This document shows positions 29,201-37,069 of a stretch of 64,000 nucleotides of DNA, in pieces. Positions within the stretch are counted from its first letter, which is position 1, and every line of letters starts with the position of its first letter. The stretch lies in assembly GCF_900129705.1 (NCBI RefSeq), contig NZ_FQWO01000010.1, forward strand, positions 1-64,000. The letters are read 5' to 3'. The notes below the pieces were generated by a model. It saw only the letters and a program-made list of their open reading frames with translations, ran no database searches and was not told where the DNA came from. The position numbers were made by a program, and so were the translations under genes. Origin of the DNA: Flavobacterium granuli. Its GTDB lineage: Bacteria > Bacteroidota > Bacteroidia > Flavobacteriales > Flavobacteriaceae.

Positions 29201-29464
29201 ATCACTCAACACAAATGGAACATCCGCTTTAACGGTTGTGTGTTTTAGCTGATAATAGCTGATTTTTTGTACTTCGTCAGGTTTTCCATAACACTCAGTT
29301 AAATCAATAACATATTCACCAGCTTTATCCTCATCTGGAGAACCTTCCACAGTTATGGAATCTAATAATGAATTAGGGTAAATCATTTTTAGAGAACGTC
29401 TCGCCGCCCATCGATAATGAAAGACATCTCCTGCTCTCGAAAATCCAACTAAATCGTAACCCAT
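23204..29464 (-). CDS. Avs3a-like antiphage protein: Cap4-type nuclease plus STAND NTPase plus helical-repeat sensor
   Basis: 2086 residues. The N terminus (about 1-200) resembles the DUF4297/Cap4 dsDNA nuclease: Glu40, Asp54 in YVIDLTECYG and the QLK motif at 72-74 form a PD-(D/E)xK-like set. Residues about 240-520 form a STAND NTPase with Walker A AEGGVGKS (273-280) and Walker B VLVLIIDAAD (371-380), plus a YDCFGAGGYRNRS block at 299-311. The remaining 1500 residues are mainly helical repeats, the expected sensor. A short basic and His-rich insert lies near 757-770. In studied Avs3 systems the sensor binds phage terminase large subunit, the protein assembles, and DNA is cut. Here that is inferred. 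The gene fills most of a segment bracketed by two integrase sequences. Confidence 0.75.
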   Translation of the reverse strand: MGYDLVGFSRAGDVFHYRWAARRSLKMIYPNSLLDSITVEGSPDEDKAGEYVIDLTECYGKPDEVQKISYYQLKHTTVKADVPFVLSDLKTTFEGFGKRYSQHVAKGEVKEKDISFTIVSNRKIDNNFKKGIANIANDRTVTKIFKKTLVKYTELDEVQLKEFCSIINFEDSEGNYNVQKNELRVEMSQLISGTFDNAYVDSIITLMQDKVLPDSNGLIVKEDILNRIGVTSEKAMYPADAVWENVEKTITRVQHAILVDNILSADLPIIIHAEGGVGKSVFARQVLNSLDEGSVGIGYDCFGAGGYRNRSTTRHMHRTALVQIANELAAKGLCNPLLVQNTTLDSEVMQDFLLRIGSATAALKMANETAVLVLIIDAADNAEMAAKEFNETCFAHELIRENLPEGCKIVFLCRTERIYLLQPLGSTINYELEGFSVGESLENLQNYFPDAKEQDGTEFHRLTNGNPRVQANALDFKTDYLAEVLANLGPGGTKVEDQIELQLNKAVTRIEDMYPLEFKNHVKSICLGLASLSPHIPLDVLSRAADVESAAVKSFVADIGRPLWISDLSVQFRDEPTETWFRKKFCASIIDFQNYITLLEPLANDSTYVSQVLPQLYLQAEQYDKLISSALSDEFLPKDNPIDARNVRVYRLQFALKAALKLRRFKDAIQLAVRAGEEMAGEERQLSLLRQNLDLLVSLQDQEKIKELAFKRLIIGAWAGSENVYSSSLLSAIEGYRGEARGFLRAAMNWLNAYFEQSKKKKKRSHHHEEEKLQDDDVLELANAHLNINGVEGFTKFITGLKPHSAVYRTIKALSSRLIDKGEFELLTKILEQVSSNPYYVVAITDELGKVGQFPDGILLEKCLKALSTERNRIKVDTNRHNDSITPGILSFLEACLQRNLPEKKILKSLNYYFPERANQMVYNSHFSDDREKYLRSLAIRLHISKNDTADIDSVMPTNLMEGEKKHRQHDDQKEFEFIITGLLPLYQARLSILINQPSNILLFVKEVIQKSNLALKGRYRNSDNFSSEIANLYISIFKWSKNCSKEELNEFFILYIQNNTSIRVNQKINLIRIAYRLAHLRTFAKEYEGVAFRHIKSFREDGPEESADRYIALSRAVLVVSSDDASVYFEYAIEIVSKFGDEIYQRWEATQAIAKQAVNNTNPVPELAYRFIRVAELVGENLREKHWDRGEAVQVCTRLCTSSGIAALSRWRERDIGRFEWVESALIQELLYSEKISIHTAIALATFLNIDQIRNIVGKLIESPVSLQAKKILVDQLLPRVQKEGASQEYWISLKESSDRAGIKNNALDDIINSFTKEMSLEKKSEVRSLQEKEDKAFDWEKIFLDSDLCTVDELSTSLAKFEMKIEDRNPWIPKSEFWKNVLNRIEENDIYNFLGNSLNVRNISLHDIEEIFQELPSDWKSKVSFKKKLFPLLFSIGQKFAQELVISWHYKSTIEKISLDGEQILALQSGIFEGLAAGNEFVDAEKLFGFAVISSCQLTQGEALDLLDYTLSRFELHIDEDFGDGLPDPTYNDVLDISRSTAGFIWSSLASPKSEIRWKAAHCVRELFHNDCNEIIDHLFYWLEQDSAREFGVKNYPFYNLHARLYLFIALSRVSLEKASSIEKHAAIVKYYALNEKHILIQKFAADIALNIIKNTPRIYTAEEVNSLSKVTKSDFPIETVDYNYQTDSYLHAEEEVEKKDNFYFGYDFDNYWFKPLGDVFGISEKQVEDLAAIVVEEKWGTISGGYNEDPRVGLWNSSSDHSTHNYKSSYPQTDRLDFYISYHSLMVVAAQLLEKMPTVIRRDWSDDDWNEWLSSHLLTSPDGKWLSDFRDPVPITSPSWVKSNYNDNKQLLISDNEFMDSLIEKRNGETWLNIQGSWQENNSTIKGTYYVSSALVSPGSSEALLNALSTCVDSRDYKLPSYKEKRMEIKSIPFMLKGWIKDPDISKRLDEFDPFAGEIRFPPYELGKKIIKKLNLSVSDNGKKIYFNTSTEPSVINLLYASYNSSRDDEPQHVGNRMMATLPFLKQLCNDYKCEIIFKVILGRNQIYRRYMDDHKYKESVSKIFILSPDGKIRSISESHQLG

Positions 29465-29546
29465 TACATTAAATTTTTACATTGTAAATATCGGTATTTA
29501 AAGTCATTTGTATTATATAATTAATTTGATTTTGGAATATTAGAAA

Positions 29547-30123
29547 TTCAAAGTATTATCAACAAAGATTTCAAAACAGAACGATTATCACTAGTGCGGG
29601 GTATCTTCCTTTTTAGCTGCTTTACAGGTTTAGCCTACATTGAGTCAAAAACTTAACAAAGCCGCATATAAGCCTTGGAATCGACGGAGAGAAATGGAGA
29701 TTCACCCACCTTCAGAAAACCGAATCAGCTTCAAAAATTCCAATCCTTCCAATAACACAAATGATTATTGATAAATATGAAGACCATCCGGAATGCAACA
29801 ATCAAAACAAACTGCTTCCTATTTTGAGCAATCAAAAAATGAATGCCTATTTAAAAGAAATAGCGGGCGTTTGTGAAATCGAAAAAGATTTAACCTTCCA
29901 CATTGCTCGACACACTTTTGCAACCACTGTAACACTTACAAATGGTGTTCCCATAGAAAGCGTGAGTAAAATGTTGGGACATAAAAGCATAAAAACCACG
30001 CAACACTATGCTAAAATCTTAGATAAAAAAGTGAGTGAGGATATGGATTTGTTAAAATCAAAGCTGAGTAATTTTAAAATAGAGAAAATAGAATCAAATG
30101 GCACTACAGATGAAACTACTTAA
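29547..30123 (+). pseudogene. 5'-truncated, frameshifted copy of the tyrosine integrase
   Basis: From GAAATTCAAAGTATTATCAAC onward the DNA closely follows the intact integrase from about 21879 to near its end. The N-terminal arm-binding and core-binding parts are absent. A one-base deletion near 29641 (CATTGAGTC against CATTGATGTC) breaks the frame; the later part (from 29761) is open and keeps HIARHTF and the tyrosine in TTQHYAK. It cannot give an active recombinase as it stands. It is the scar of an earlier element of the same family, and with the intact copy it brackets the Avs3-like genes. Confidence 0.9.
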
Positions 30124-30530
30124 ATTAACATTTAAATAGGACTAAATTTAATATAAGAATCCAATACAGATAGAATATTCACAGTAACATTCAGGAGACC
30201 TTTCAATTTTGCCTACTGGGTGAAAAAGTGGGTAGAAAAACCACTCCAAAAATGACTAATAATATAATTAAGAAAAGAATTTTGTCCTATATAGCACCTA
30301 TTTGTGACATTTTTTTTGCAAATAATATGCCCTAAAATTAAGTTTTATCTCATTCTGCTATACAAAATCCTAATAAAATCCAAGTATTCCTAAACTTACT
30401 ACCATCCTGAGTTCAGTCGAAGGGTTAATTGCCTTCATTTCGCAAATTTATTAGAATCAAAAAAGGCAGCCTGAATATTATTTTTTTGTCGTAAATAGTT
30501 ACTAAATTCGTAACAACTCATAACATTAAC
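30124..30530. other. Intergenic stretch with one dispersed palindromic repeat
   Basis: 407 bases without a credible gene. It holds one member of a dispersed palindrome family at 30403-30423 (CATCCTGAGTTCAGTCGAAGG). I see no tRNA-derived repeat that would mark an attachment site. The rest is AT-rich. Confidence 0.6.
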
Positions 30531-31379
30531 ATGGATAATATAGAGAAAGCATTATATATAGATCAATTCTTACTAGCAGTCAACAAAACAACAATCCCCG
30601 TTTCTATAATCGAGGGAATAGAAAATGACAGTGATTTAAGTGACGAAGAGATCCGAAATTTGGAACATTGTCTTGAAGATTTGGATTTAGTAAAATTCGT
30701 TAGTGGTCGTGATAATTCGACAGTAAACGGATATTGCCAGTATCTTATCAGCAGAAAAGGCAGGGAGTTTTGCCAAGCGGGTAGATCTTCACTTATCTTA
30801 TTCAAAGACAATAATTTCATTGAAGATTTGCTGGCTACAGAAATTTCTACCAACCCGATGTATGACAAAACTGTATGGGATAATCATTATGATAGTAAAA
30901 TAGATAAACGCATTGCAGAAGCTGACTTCTTTATAGATGTAATCGTATCAGAGAATCTATTGAACCTTGATAAAGAGACAATCAGAAAGTACTTTAAGCA
31001 ATGGTTTAAGGATTACAAAGGCTATGATATCCAAATAAAAAATGGTGGTTTTGCTATCGAGGACGGAGCAATACAGATAGTTCCTGATTTTGAAAAAACC
31101 GATGTTCTTCAATTTATAGCTTGGTTTAATACCGAAAAAAAGCATTTTACTGATTTCATGGAAGAGCAAGGAGCAACTATTCCAAAAAATGTCATACCAA
31201 TTACAAACCATATAAGTAGCTCTGGAAACATTATCATCAACCAAGATTCTAAAATCAAAAATCAAAATATAGCCACAAGCGAAAATACCGAATCTAATTG
31301 GACAAAATCAAATGTAATTATTACAGCAATCATTGGCTTTACAGCTATTGCTGTTACAATCTGGTTATCATATAAATAA
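30531..31379 (+). CDS. Unknown protein with winged-helix-like N terminus and C-terminal membrane anchor
   Basis: 282 residues that I do not recognise. Residues about 1-95 look like a winged-helix domain. The middle (about 100-215) is mixed. A segment GNIIINQDSKIKNQN (about 230-245) resembles the Gly/Asn/Gln linkers that precede membrane anchors in some proteins of defence islands. One hydrophobic helix ends the protein (VIITAIIGFTAIAVTIWLSY), leaving a tail-anchored form with the bulk in the cytoplasm. It converges with the HerA-like gene. Position beside defence genes hints at a role there, nothing more. Confidence 0.6.
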   Translation: MDNIEKALYIDQFLLAVNKTTIPVSIIEGIENDSDLSDEEIRNLEHCLEDLDLVKFVSGRDNSTVNGYCQYLISRKGREFCQAGRSSLILFKDNNFIEDLLATEISTNPMYDKTVWDNHYDSKIDKRIAEADFFIDVIVSENLLNLDKETIRKYFKQWFKDYKGYDIQIKNGGFAIEDGAIQIVPDFEKTDVLQFIAWFNTEKKHFTDFMEEQGATIPKNVIPITNHISSSGNIIINQDSKIKNQNIATSENTESNWTKSNVIITAIIGFTAIAVTIWLSYK

Positions 31380-31461
31380 TATTTTGAGTATGATTTTAAT
31401 GCAATCAAATGATGATAATTGAATTCCGTTATTTTAACTTACGTACTTTTTCGATAGTGTT

Positions 31462-33669
31462 TTATCTTATCGGTAATATAACATCGTTCATATTATTCAA
31501 CTCAAGAATTACAGGTTGTTTTAATTTCATTGCCTTTCCTATGGCTATGCAATGTCTTTCTTCGAGAGTTGGCAATAAGTTTGAATAGTCCGAACCAATA
31601 TAATTTTCTAAAAATTGTTTTCCAGTATCGTCAAAAATTCTTAATGCAAAAATTGTATTACATTGATTTAAAATACTTTTACTAATATTTGCAGTTCTTT
31701 GAGTAATTATAAATGACCCAAGGCCAAACTTTCTCCCTTGCAAAATTACTTTTGCTGTTCCGTTAGTTGCATTTTTATCTCCGTCACTAGAAACTGAATT
31801 CCATTCTGGAACAAGTGAATGCGCTTCTTCAAAAACAATTAAAAATCTTGCTTCGGAAGTTTCTCCCAACGCACTTGCTTTTGCTATCAGTCTTTCTGAA
31901 ATTATTCTAGTTTTTTCGGATGGGGTTAGATCCACTTTATTTGTAATATTAAAACTGCTGGCTGGCTTAGAAACATTGTGTAAATCAGGATTTAAAATTA
32001 GTACTCGTTTATTACTTGCTAGAAAAATCTCTAGTTCTGAAATTAAACTAGATTTATATAGAGCTTCATTTCCCCAAGATGCTGGATTAGCCGAAGTTCC
32101 ATCATTATTTCCGGCTTTAATACTTGCAATTGTTGCAGCATTCATATCAGTTTGGATTAAAGCAGCCTCAATGTACCTTGGCAATTCTTTGATATATTGA
32201 TTTGTTAAGTCAATGCAAAAGATTTTTACTTCAGTAGTTTGAATGAGCTTTTGTAACAATTCAAAAGTTAAACAAGATTTACCAATACCAAGAATACCAA
32301 GAATTGCTGTATTGTGTGTAACTAACTCGGAAGGGTTTTTTATAGGAATTCCATAATTTGTATTAGGAAGTCTACCAATAAAATCTTTTGAATGGTATGG
32401 CAATTCTTGAGGCTCAAGCAAAAACACAGGAGTGTAAATTTCAGGCAACCATTTAACAGGTGTAAGTTCATGTCTGTCAACTAAATATTTTCCTAGCTTT
32501 TGACCAGTTCCGATAGTAAAGCCATGCGTATCTTTATATTCTAAATTTTCTTCATTTGTTCTCGCATCGATAATTTGATAAATTACTTGTTCAGTTGAAA
32601 TTGTAGTTTGAATAATCGTTCCTTCTCCAATATGTCTTTCTACTTGTAATTCATCAGTAAAAAGTTTATTGAATCTAATTCTATTGATGGTAGAACCTTC
32701 CCAAACTGAACCAATCAAATTTTTGAAATTCTTTTTTAATTCTGTTTCTTCAATTGCTTTTTTTAAAGTGTCATTCAAACCTTCAAGTTGCAAAAGATAT
32801 ACAGCATTGGATTTTGAAAATATTGATTTTTCTCCTGCAAGTGGCAGGAGCGTTTTAATGTTAAATGAAATAAGATTTTGGTTTTTATCTCGAAGCGATA
32901 AAACTTCAATCCATTTTTTACCTAATAGTATTCTTTCATTTAGCACAATTCCTGCAATCCCTTTTTTACCATTTTCTAGATATACTAAACTACCCTTTAA
33001 TTCATTTTTCCTTAAAGAATTATCACTTTGCAATTCTACCTTATAAAGATCAGCATTAATATGTCCAATAATTTGTCCCAAAAATTGTTCAGTGTTTGTT
33101 TCAGAATTTAAACTTGTAAATAATTTTGAAAGAAATTTTATTAGCCAAATTATGGGTTTATTTATAGCTAAAAGAAAACCGAATCCAATTAGAATCGGAT
33201 ATTCATGTGATTCATTTTCAAAAAAAGATATTACAATATCAAAATAAAGAATTGTAAAAACTATTTCAGGTCTTGAAATTTGACAAATTAAATTAACTGC
33301 TGAACGTTGATGTTTTTCAAACATTTTTATCCCGTGCAGAAAAATAAGTAAAAGAGCTAGAATTGTGAAAAACATAGAAGAAAGTAACCAATAATTGTAT
33401 AATGCTAATCCTTCTTTATCGTTTAATCCTATAAGGAAAAGAAATATTGCAACCCAACGTGTAATTACATCAACAGGTTTTGAAAAATATGGTTCAGTTA
33501 TGTATGTACTTAAAATTAATGCTAGCCCTGTTGCTATTAAAACAATATTTAGCTTATTATTAGTATCGATTAAAAATTGCCAATTGCCAGAAAAATAATA
33601 GCCGATGCCGAAAATTAAAATTAGATAAATTCCGACTACACTAAATCGTTGTTTTATATTTAAAGTCAT
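31462..33669 (-). CDS. Membrane-anchored HerA/FtsK-like ATPase (DUF87)
   Basis: 735 residues. Residues 1-180 contain about six hydrophobic segments, unusual for HerA. The middle (about 195-400) is beta-rich, like the HAS-barrel of HerA proteins. The ATPase domain has Walker A GILGIGKS (458-465), Walker B FLIVFEEAH (609-617) and a TQR arginine-finger position (656-658). HerA-type ATPases form hexamers that pump DNA and often pair with a nuclease (NurA, SIR2 or DUF4297); no nuclease gene adjoins this one. It may be a stand-alone membrane translocase or part of a defence module. The ATPase call is firm, the role open. Confidence 0.8.
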   Translation of the reverse strand: MTLNIKQRFSVVGIYLILIFGIGYYFSGNWQFLIDTNNKLNIVLIATGLALILSTYITEPYFSKPVDVITRWVAIFLFLIGLNDKEGLALYNYWLLSSMFFTILALLLIFLHGIKMFEKHQRSAVNLICQISRPEIVFTILYFDIVISFFENESHEYPILIGFGFLLAINKPIIWLIKFLSKLFTSLNSETNTEQFLGQIIGHINADLYKVELQSDNSLRKNELKGSLVYLENGKKGIAGIVLNERILLGKKWIEVLSLRDKNQNLISFNIKTLLPLAGEKSIFSKSNAVYLLQLEGLNDTLKKAIEETELKKNFKNLIGSVWEGSTINRIRFNKLFTDELQVERHIGEGTIIQTTISTEQVIYQIIDARTNEENLEYKDTHGFTIGTGQKLGKYLVDRHELTPVKWLPEIYTPVFLLEPQELPYHSKDFIGRLPNTNYGIPIKNPSELVTHNTAILGILGIGKSCLTFELLQKLIQTTEVKIFCIDLTNQYIKELPRYIEAALIQTDMNAATIASIKAGNNDGTSANPASWGNEALYKSSLISELEIFLASNKRVLILNPDLHNVSKPASSFNITNKVDLTPSEKTRIISERLIAKASALGETSEARFLIVFEEAHSLVPEWNSVSSDGDKNATNGTAKVILQGRKFGLGSFIITQRTANISKSILNQCNTIFALRIFDDTGKQFLENYIGSDYSNLLPTLEERHCIAIGKAMKLKQPVILELNNMNDVILPIR

Positions 33670-33792
33670 AATTTTAATTTTTTTTTATGTGTAACATTAG
33701 TTGCTTCTGTAACGCCAGGAATTAAAAAAGGACAACCATAGGAAGTTTTTATATAATCCGAAATTGCAAAATATTTTCATTCGAAAGATAGG

Positions 33793-33880
33793 AAAACCAT
33801 TTCTTCCATTCTTTACGGCTTCCCTCATTAAGAAAAAATATTCTATAAAATAAAAAAACTCTCAGCATCTTCTTCATAAT
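33793..33880. repeat. Diverged repeat, first copy (pairs with 35609-35696)
   Basis: Both copies start AAAACCATT, contain CTTTACGG, a run around AAAATATT and end near CTC-AGCATCTT (here CTCTCAGCATCTTCTTC). Same orientation, diverged by many substitutions and small indels. The two copies bracket the pentapeptide-like gene and lie upstream of genes on the minus strand, so they may be shared leader regions or relics of insertion. The surrounding gap 33670-33996 holds nothing else I can recognise. Confidence 0.5.
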
Positions 33881-33996
33881 ATTGTTCTGGTATTCAAAAC
33901 CCTTAGCTAAAAATAGTTTTAACTACTTGGGTTTCGTTCAACAGGAGTTTCATTGCTCATCCTACGCACGCAAGCCTAATTGTTCGTAGGTGGTGT

Positions 33997-35505
33997 CTAT
34001 TTATTTCCATACTTTCTAAAAGCGGCAATAAATTGATAAATTAGAAATCCTATAAGTATTTTATTAAAATAGTCAATTGTCAAACTGTAACCATTTAACT
34101 CTGATTTATTAGCCAAGAAGTCAATTCTATGCGTGATGTCAAGGAATGAAAAATAGTAGCCAATTAAGTTCCAATTAATGTCATTGCAGTTAAACATTTT
34201 ACCTAAACTCCACAAGTATAAAATGTAGAAGACAATTGATAAAATTATGGTCGCTACGAATGGTTGTTTGATTGATAAACCGTGATTATTTGAGAGACTA
34301 TTTATTTGGAGAATTTTTTTGTCCCAAAAGGGAAGGCTTTCAATATTTTTCAATGCTTCATTTGAAATAGCTTGAAATTTTTGAGCTTCGTAGAAGTTTC
34401 CTGAGGTTTCTAATTGTTTTTTTAATTGTAAGAAAGTCTCATATCGTGTCTTAAAGTAATTTTTGTCTTTTTTCTCGGGATAATGAATATTTTCAATGGT
34501 CTGTATCTTATCAAAGTCTTTGTATTTCCTTGGGAAGTCACACGCTGTGAAATTTGTCTGTCCAAATTTATTTCGATAGAAAGATACTATAGAGTATTCA
34601 TCAAAAGAGACGTTATCGAACCAAACTTTGTCAAGATTTGATTTATGAATTTCTAATTTTGTTTCTCCTATTTCTTTTCTAAATGGTTTAATATCATAAA
34701 AATTGGCTCCCAATTGGGCTGTAAAATTTCGAATATACCAACTGTCAATTTTAGAGTTTTCAATTAATATTTCGCCTGTTGAGTAACCGCTAAATGATAA
34801 TGCTAATAGTCTAGCATTAATTACTTTTGTTTGCTTATGCTCTTTGTCCACTGAATATTGAATGTTTAAACTGACTTTAAATTTTTTCTTTTCTTCTTCG
34901 GTCAAGAAATAGCCAACCTTATTCTCGATTTCATATGAATATTGCCTTTTGTAACAACCTACCTTTTCTGTTGAATTTTCATTAAATGTAAAAATTATGT
35001 CTTTACAGTCGTAGATATAATATGAGTGTTTTTCATTCAAAAATTTTTCAAGATTAGTATTGACAGATTTCAATAATTTATTCCATCTTATTGGGAATAT
35101 ATTTTCTTCTGTATAGGAAACAACAGCTTTCTTTAAATCAAGAAGAAAAAGTGAATCGTTTAACAGGCAATTGTTAACTGTTACATTAAGTAAATTTTCA
35201 TTTTTAATCCTTCCTTGTAAAATTGAACTACCGAAGAAAATCGAAAAATTTGTTGCTATGAAATTCTCAATATTTACTTCTTCTAAGAAACAACTTATAA
35301 ATTGTATATTTATGTCTTTAAAGTCAATTGTTTCAATGTTTTCAATCTCAAGTTTTCTAAATCTACAGTTTATAAAGGTGAATGTTATTTTTCCGTTTTC
35401 AAATGGTACATTTTGGAAATCAACCGCTCTAATGACAATTTTAGTATCAATAGGGTAGTCCTTGTTTTCAATAATTGAATATGGAGTTAAATATATCGGA
35501 TTCAT
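33997..35505 (-). CDS. Pentapeptide-repeat-like protein with C-terminal membrane domain
   Basis: 502 residues from ATG at 35505; a GTG at 35532 would add nine residues. The first 350 residues contain beta-rich, pentapeptide-like rungs (FTFINCRFRKLEIENIETIDF, split by other strands; later FDNVSFDEYS, FGQTNFTACDF). A helical linker follows (about 350-400: FLQLKKQLETSGNFYEAQKF, a small TPR-like hairpin) and then two to three hydrophobic segments (about 415-495) that may form a channel-like membrane region. Similar pentapeptide-linker-membrane proteins occur in bacterial accessory regions; their role is unknown. No partner gene is adjacent. It could sense something in the cytoplasm and act at the membrane. 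Confidence 0.6.
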   Translation of the reverse strand: MNPIYLTPYSIIENKDYPIDTKIVIRAVDFQNVPFENGKITFTFINCRFRKLEIENIETIDFKDINIQFISCFLEEVNIENFIATNFSIFFGSSILQGRIKNENLLNVTVNNCLLNDSLFLLDLKKAVVSYTEENIFPIRWNKLLKSVNTNLEKFLNEKHSYYIYDCKDIIFTFNENSTEKVGCYKRQYSYEIENKVGYFLTEEEKKKFKVSLNIQYSVDKEHKQTKVINARLLALSFSGYSTGEILIENSKIDSWYIRNFTAQLGANFYDIKPFRKEIGETKLEIHKSNLDKVWFDNVSFDEYSIVSFYRNKFGQTNFTACDFPRKYKDFDKIQTIENIHYPEKKDKNYFKTRYETFLQLKKQLETSGNFYEAQKFQAISNEALKNIESLPFWDKKILQINSLSNNHGLSIKQPFVATIILSIVFYILYLWSLGKMFNCNDINWNLIGYYFSFLDITHRIDFLANKSELNGYSLTIDYFNKILIGFLIYQFIAAFRKYGNK

Positions 35506-36064
35506 AATTTCTCTGTTGTTGTCTCTCAACACTTAAAAGTTATTCTACTTGTATTTGGCTGGCTTTCTGTCAAACTGTAACTTTTTAACCGTGTTACACC
35601 AAACATACAAAACCATTTTCACAATACTTTACGGTTTTCCACATTATCAGAAAATATTATACACAAAAAAAACACCTCTCTAGCATCTTTTTCACCCCCT
35701 CCTCCAACTCTTCCAACTACCACTATAATAGTAATCCCTCCTAAACTTAAAAACATTCTATCTCCGGCAAATCCCCATAAGCCAAAAGTCAATAAATCCT
35801 ATTATTCCATACCTCAATTATACAACGTATCAAGAATTACACTTTGATTATGAAATTTAAAATCATTTCACCACTCACTTCTCACGATTTCCCATCATCC
35901 TGAGCTTGTCGAAGGACACCGCTCATCTCTCACTTTTCTCTAAAAAACACCTATTCAATTCCCGAATTGCACACTATACTTTTAGCTTCGTATAATTTAT
36001 TTAGATAGGTTTGCAAAGGTTTTCCCTTTTCTTCCTCCAGCAAATCACTTCAAATTATATAATT
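35506..36064. other. Intergenic region with repeat, palindrome and CAATTC site
   Basis: About 560 bases. It contains the second copy of the diverged repeat (35609-35696), a dispersed palindrome at 35898-35916 (TCCTGAGCTTGTCGAAGGA) and CAATTCCCGAATTG at 35956-35969. The last is 96 bases before the AraC-type gene and belongs to a motif family also seen near 56.3 and 58.5 kb. No gene is credible. Confidence 0.55.
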
Positions 36065-36970
36065 ATGTCAGACCACTTTAATCAGGTCCGGATCAAACGT
36101 ATTTACCAAATGCTGTTCGAAATGGCAACTGGAAATATGACCTTCCGCATCCATGATAATAGCAATGATGAATTAAAAAATATTGCTGTAGCATTAAATA
36201 AAATTGCAGAAGATCTCCAAAAAATAATTCTGGCATCAGGATATATAACCGCTTACTACCCGTATCAAAATCTAATTCAATTGACATTTGTATTGGACAA
36301 TGATTTTGTTTTATTGAATTTTAATAATGAGGTGCCACGCACTCTTAAATATAAACCGGATACAATTGTCAATACCGATTTTGGAAAATTGATTGATCAG
36401 CAATCGAAAGATCTTTGGAATGGTATTCTTGATGAATTAGATAAAAACTCCAATAACACCACTACTTTGCAATTAATTTTCATTACTGGTGATAATCACC
36501 TAATGCAATCATTTTGCACGGTATCACGATTACTATACAGCGATGAAATAATTGTAAGTTCAGTATCAACTATACTTGAAGAGATGCGCGACATTAACGA
36601 TCGTCTCTCTGGTTCAAAAATTCGCAAACACCATGAAGTGACTGCGGTACAAAATTTACATGATTATATTTTAAGTCATCTGGATGAACCTTTACCCACT
36701 TTACATCAATTGGCACAAATATTTGCTATTGAAGAACACATATTAAAAAATGGTTTTAAAATTTTTTTTAAAACAAGTGTTTATAACTTTTATCAAGAGG
36801 AGCGCTTGAAAAGAGCACATCTCATGATCCAGCAAACTTCCGTTTCTTTAAAAGAAATTGCATTTCTGAATGGCTTTAAAGGCTATCTTAATTTCTACAA
36901 AGCCTTCAAAAAAAGATTTGGCTACAAACCAAGTGACATTTCAAGACCTCAAGAAGGTCTTCAGCCCTAA
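36065..36970 (+). CDS. AraC-family transcriptional regulator with PAS-like sensor
   Basis: 301 residues from ATG 36065 (MSDHFNQVRIKRIYQML); an upstream ATG at 36011 would add 18 atypical residues. Residues about 15-60 look like a HAMP-type helix (NMTFRIHDNSNDELKNIAVALN), about 70-190 like a PAS domain, and about 205-295 form the double helix-turn-helix of AraC regulators ending FGYKPSDISRP. It reads into the MauE-like gene 99 bp downstream and probably controls it and the facing SusC/SusD operon. No signal peptide, so it is a cytoplasmic one-component regulator with a likely small ligand. Confidence 0.85.
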   Translation: MSDHFNQVRIKRIYQMLFEMATGNMTFRIHDNSNDELKNIAVALNKIAEDLQKIILASGYITAYYPYQNLIQLTFVLDNDFVLLNFNNEVPRTLKYKPDTIVNTDFGKLIDQQSKDLWNGILDELDKNSNNTTTLQLIFITGDNHLMQSFCTVSRLLYSDEIIVSSVSTILEEMRDINDRLSGSKIRKHHEVTAVQNLHDYILSHLDEPLPTLHQLAQIFAIEEHILKNGFKIFFKTSVYNFYQEERLKRAHLMIQQTSVSLKEIAFLNGFKGYLNFYKAFKKRFGYKPSDISRPQEGLQP

Positions 36971-37069
36971 TTCTTTTGCACTATTTTATTTTATGAATAA
37001 CGAAATGCCTGATTTGCATAACGTTACAAGTTTTTTATTTACAATTTTACAGTATCAAACTAACATAAA

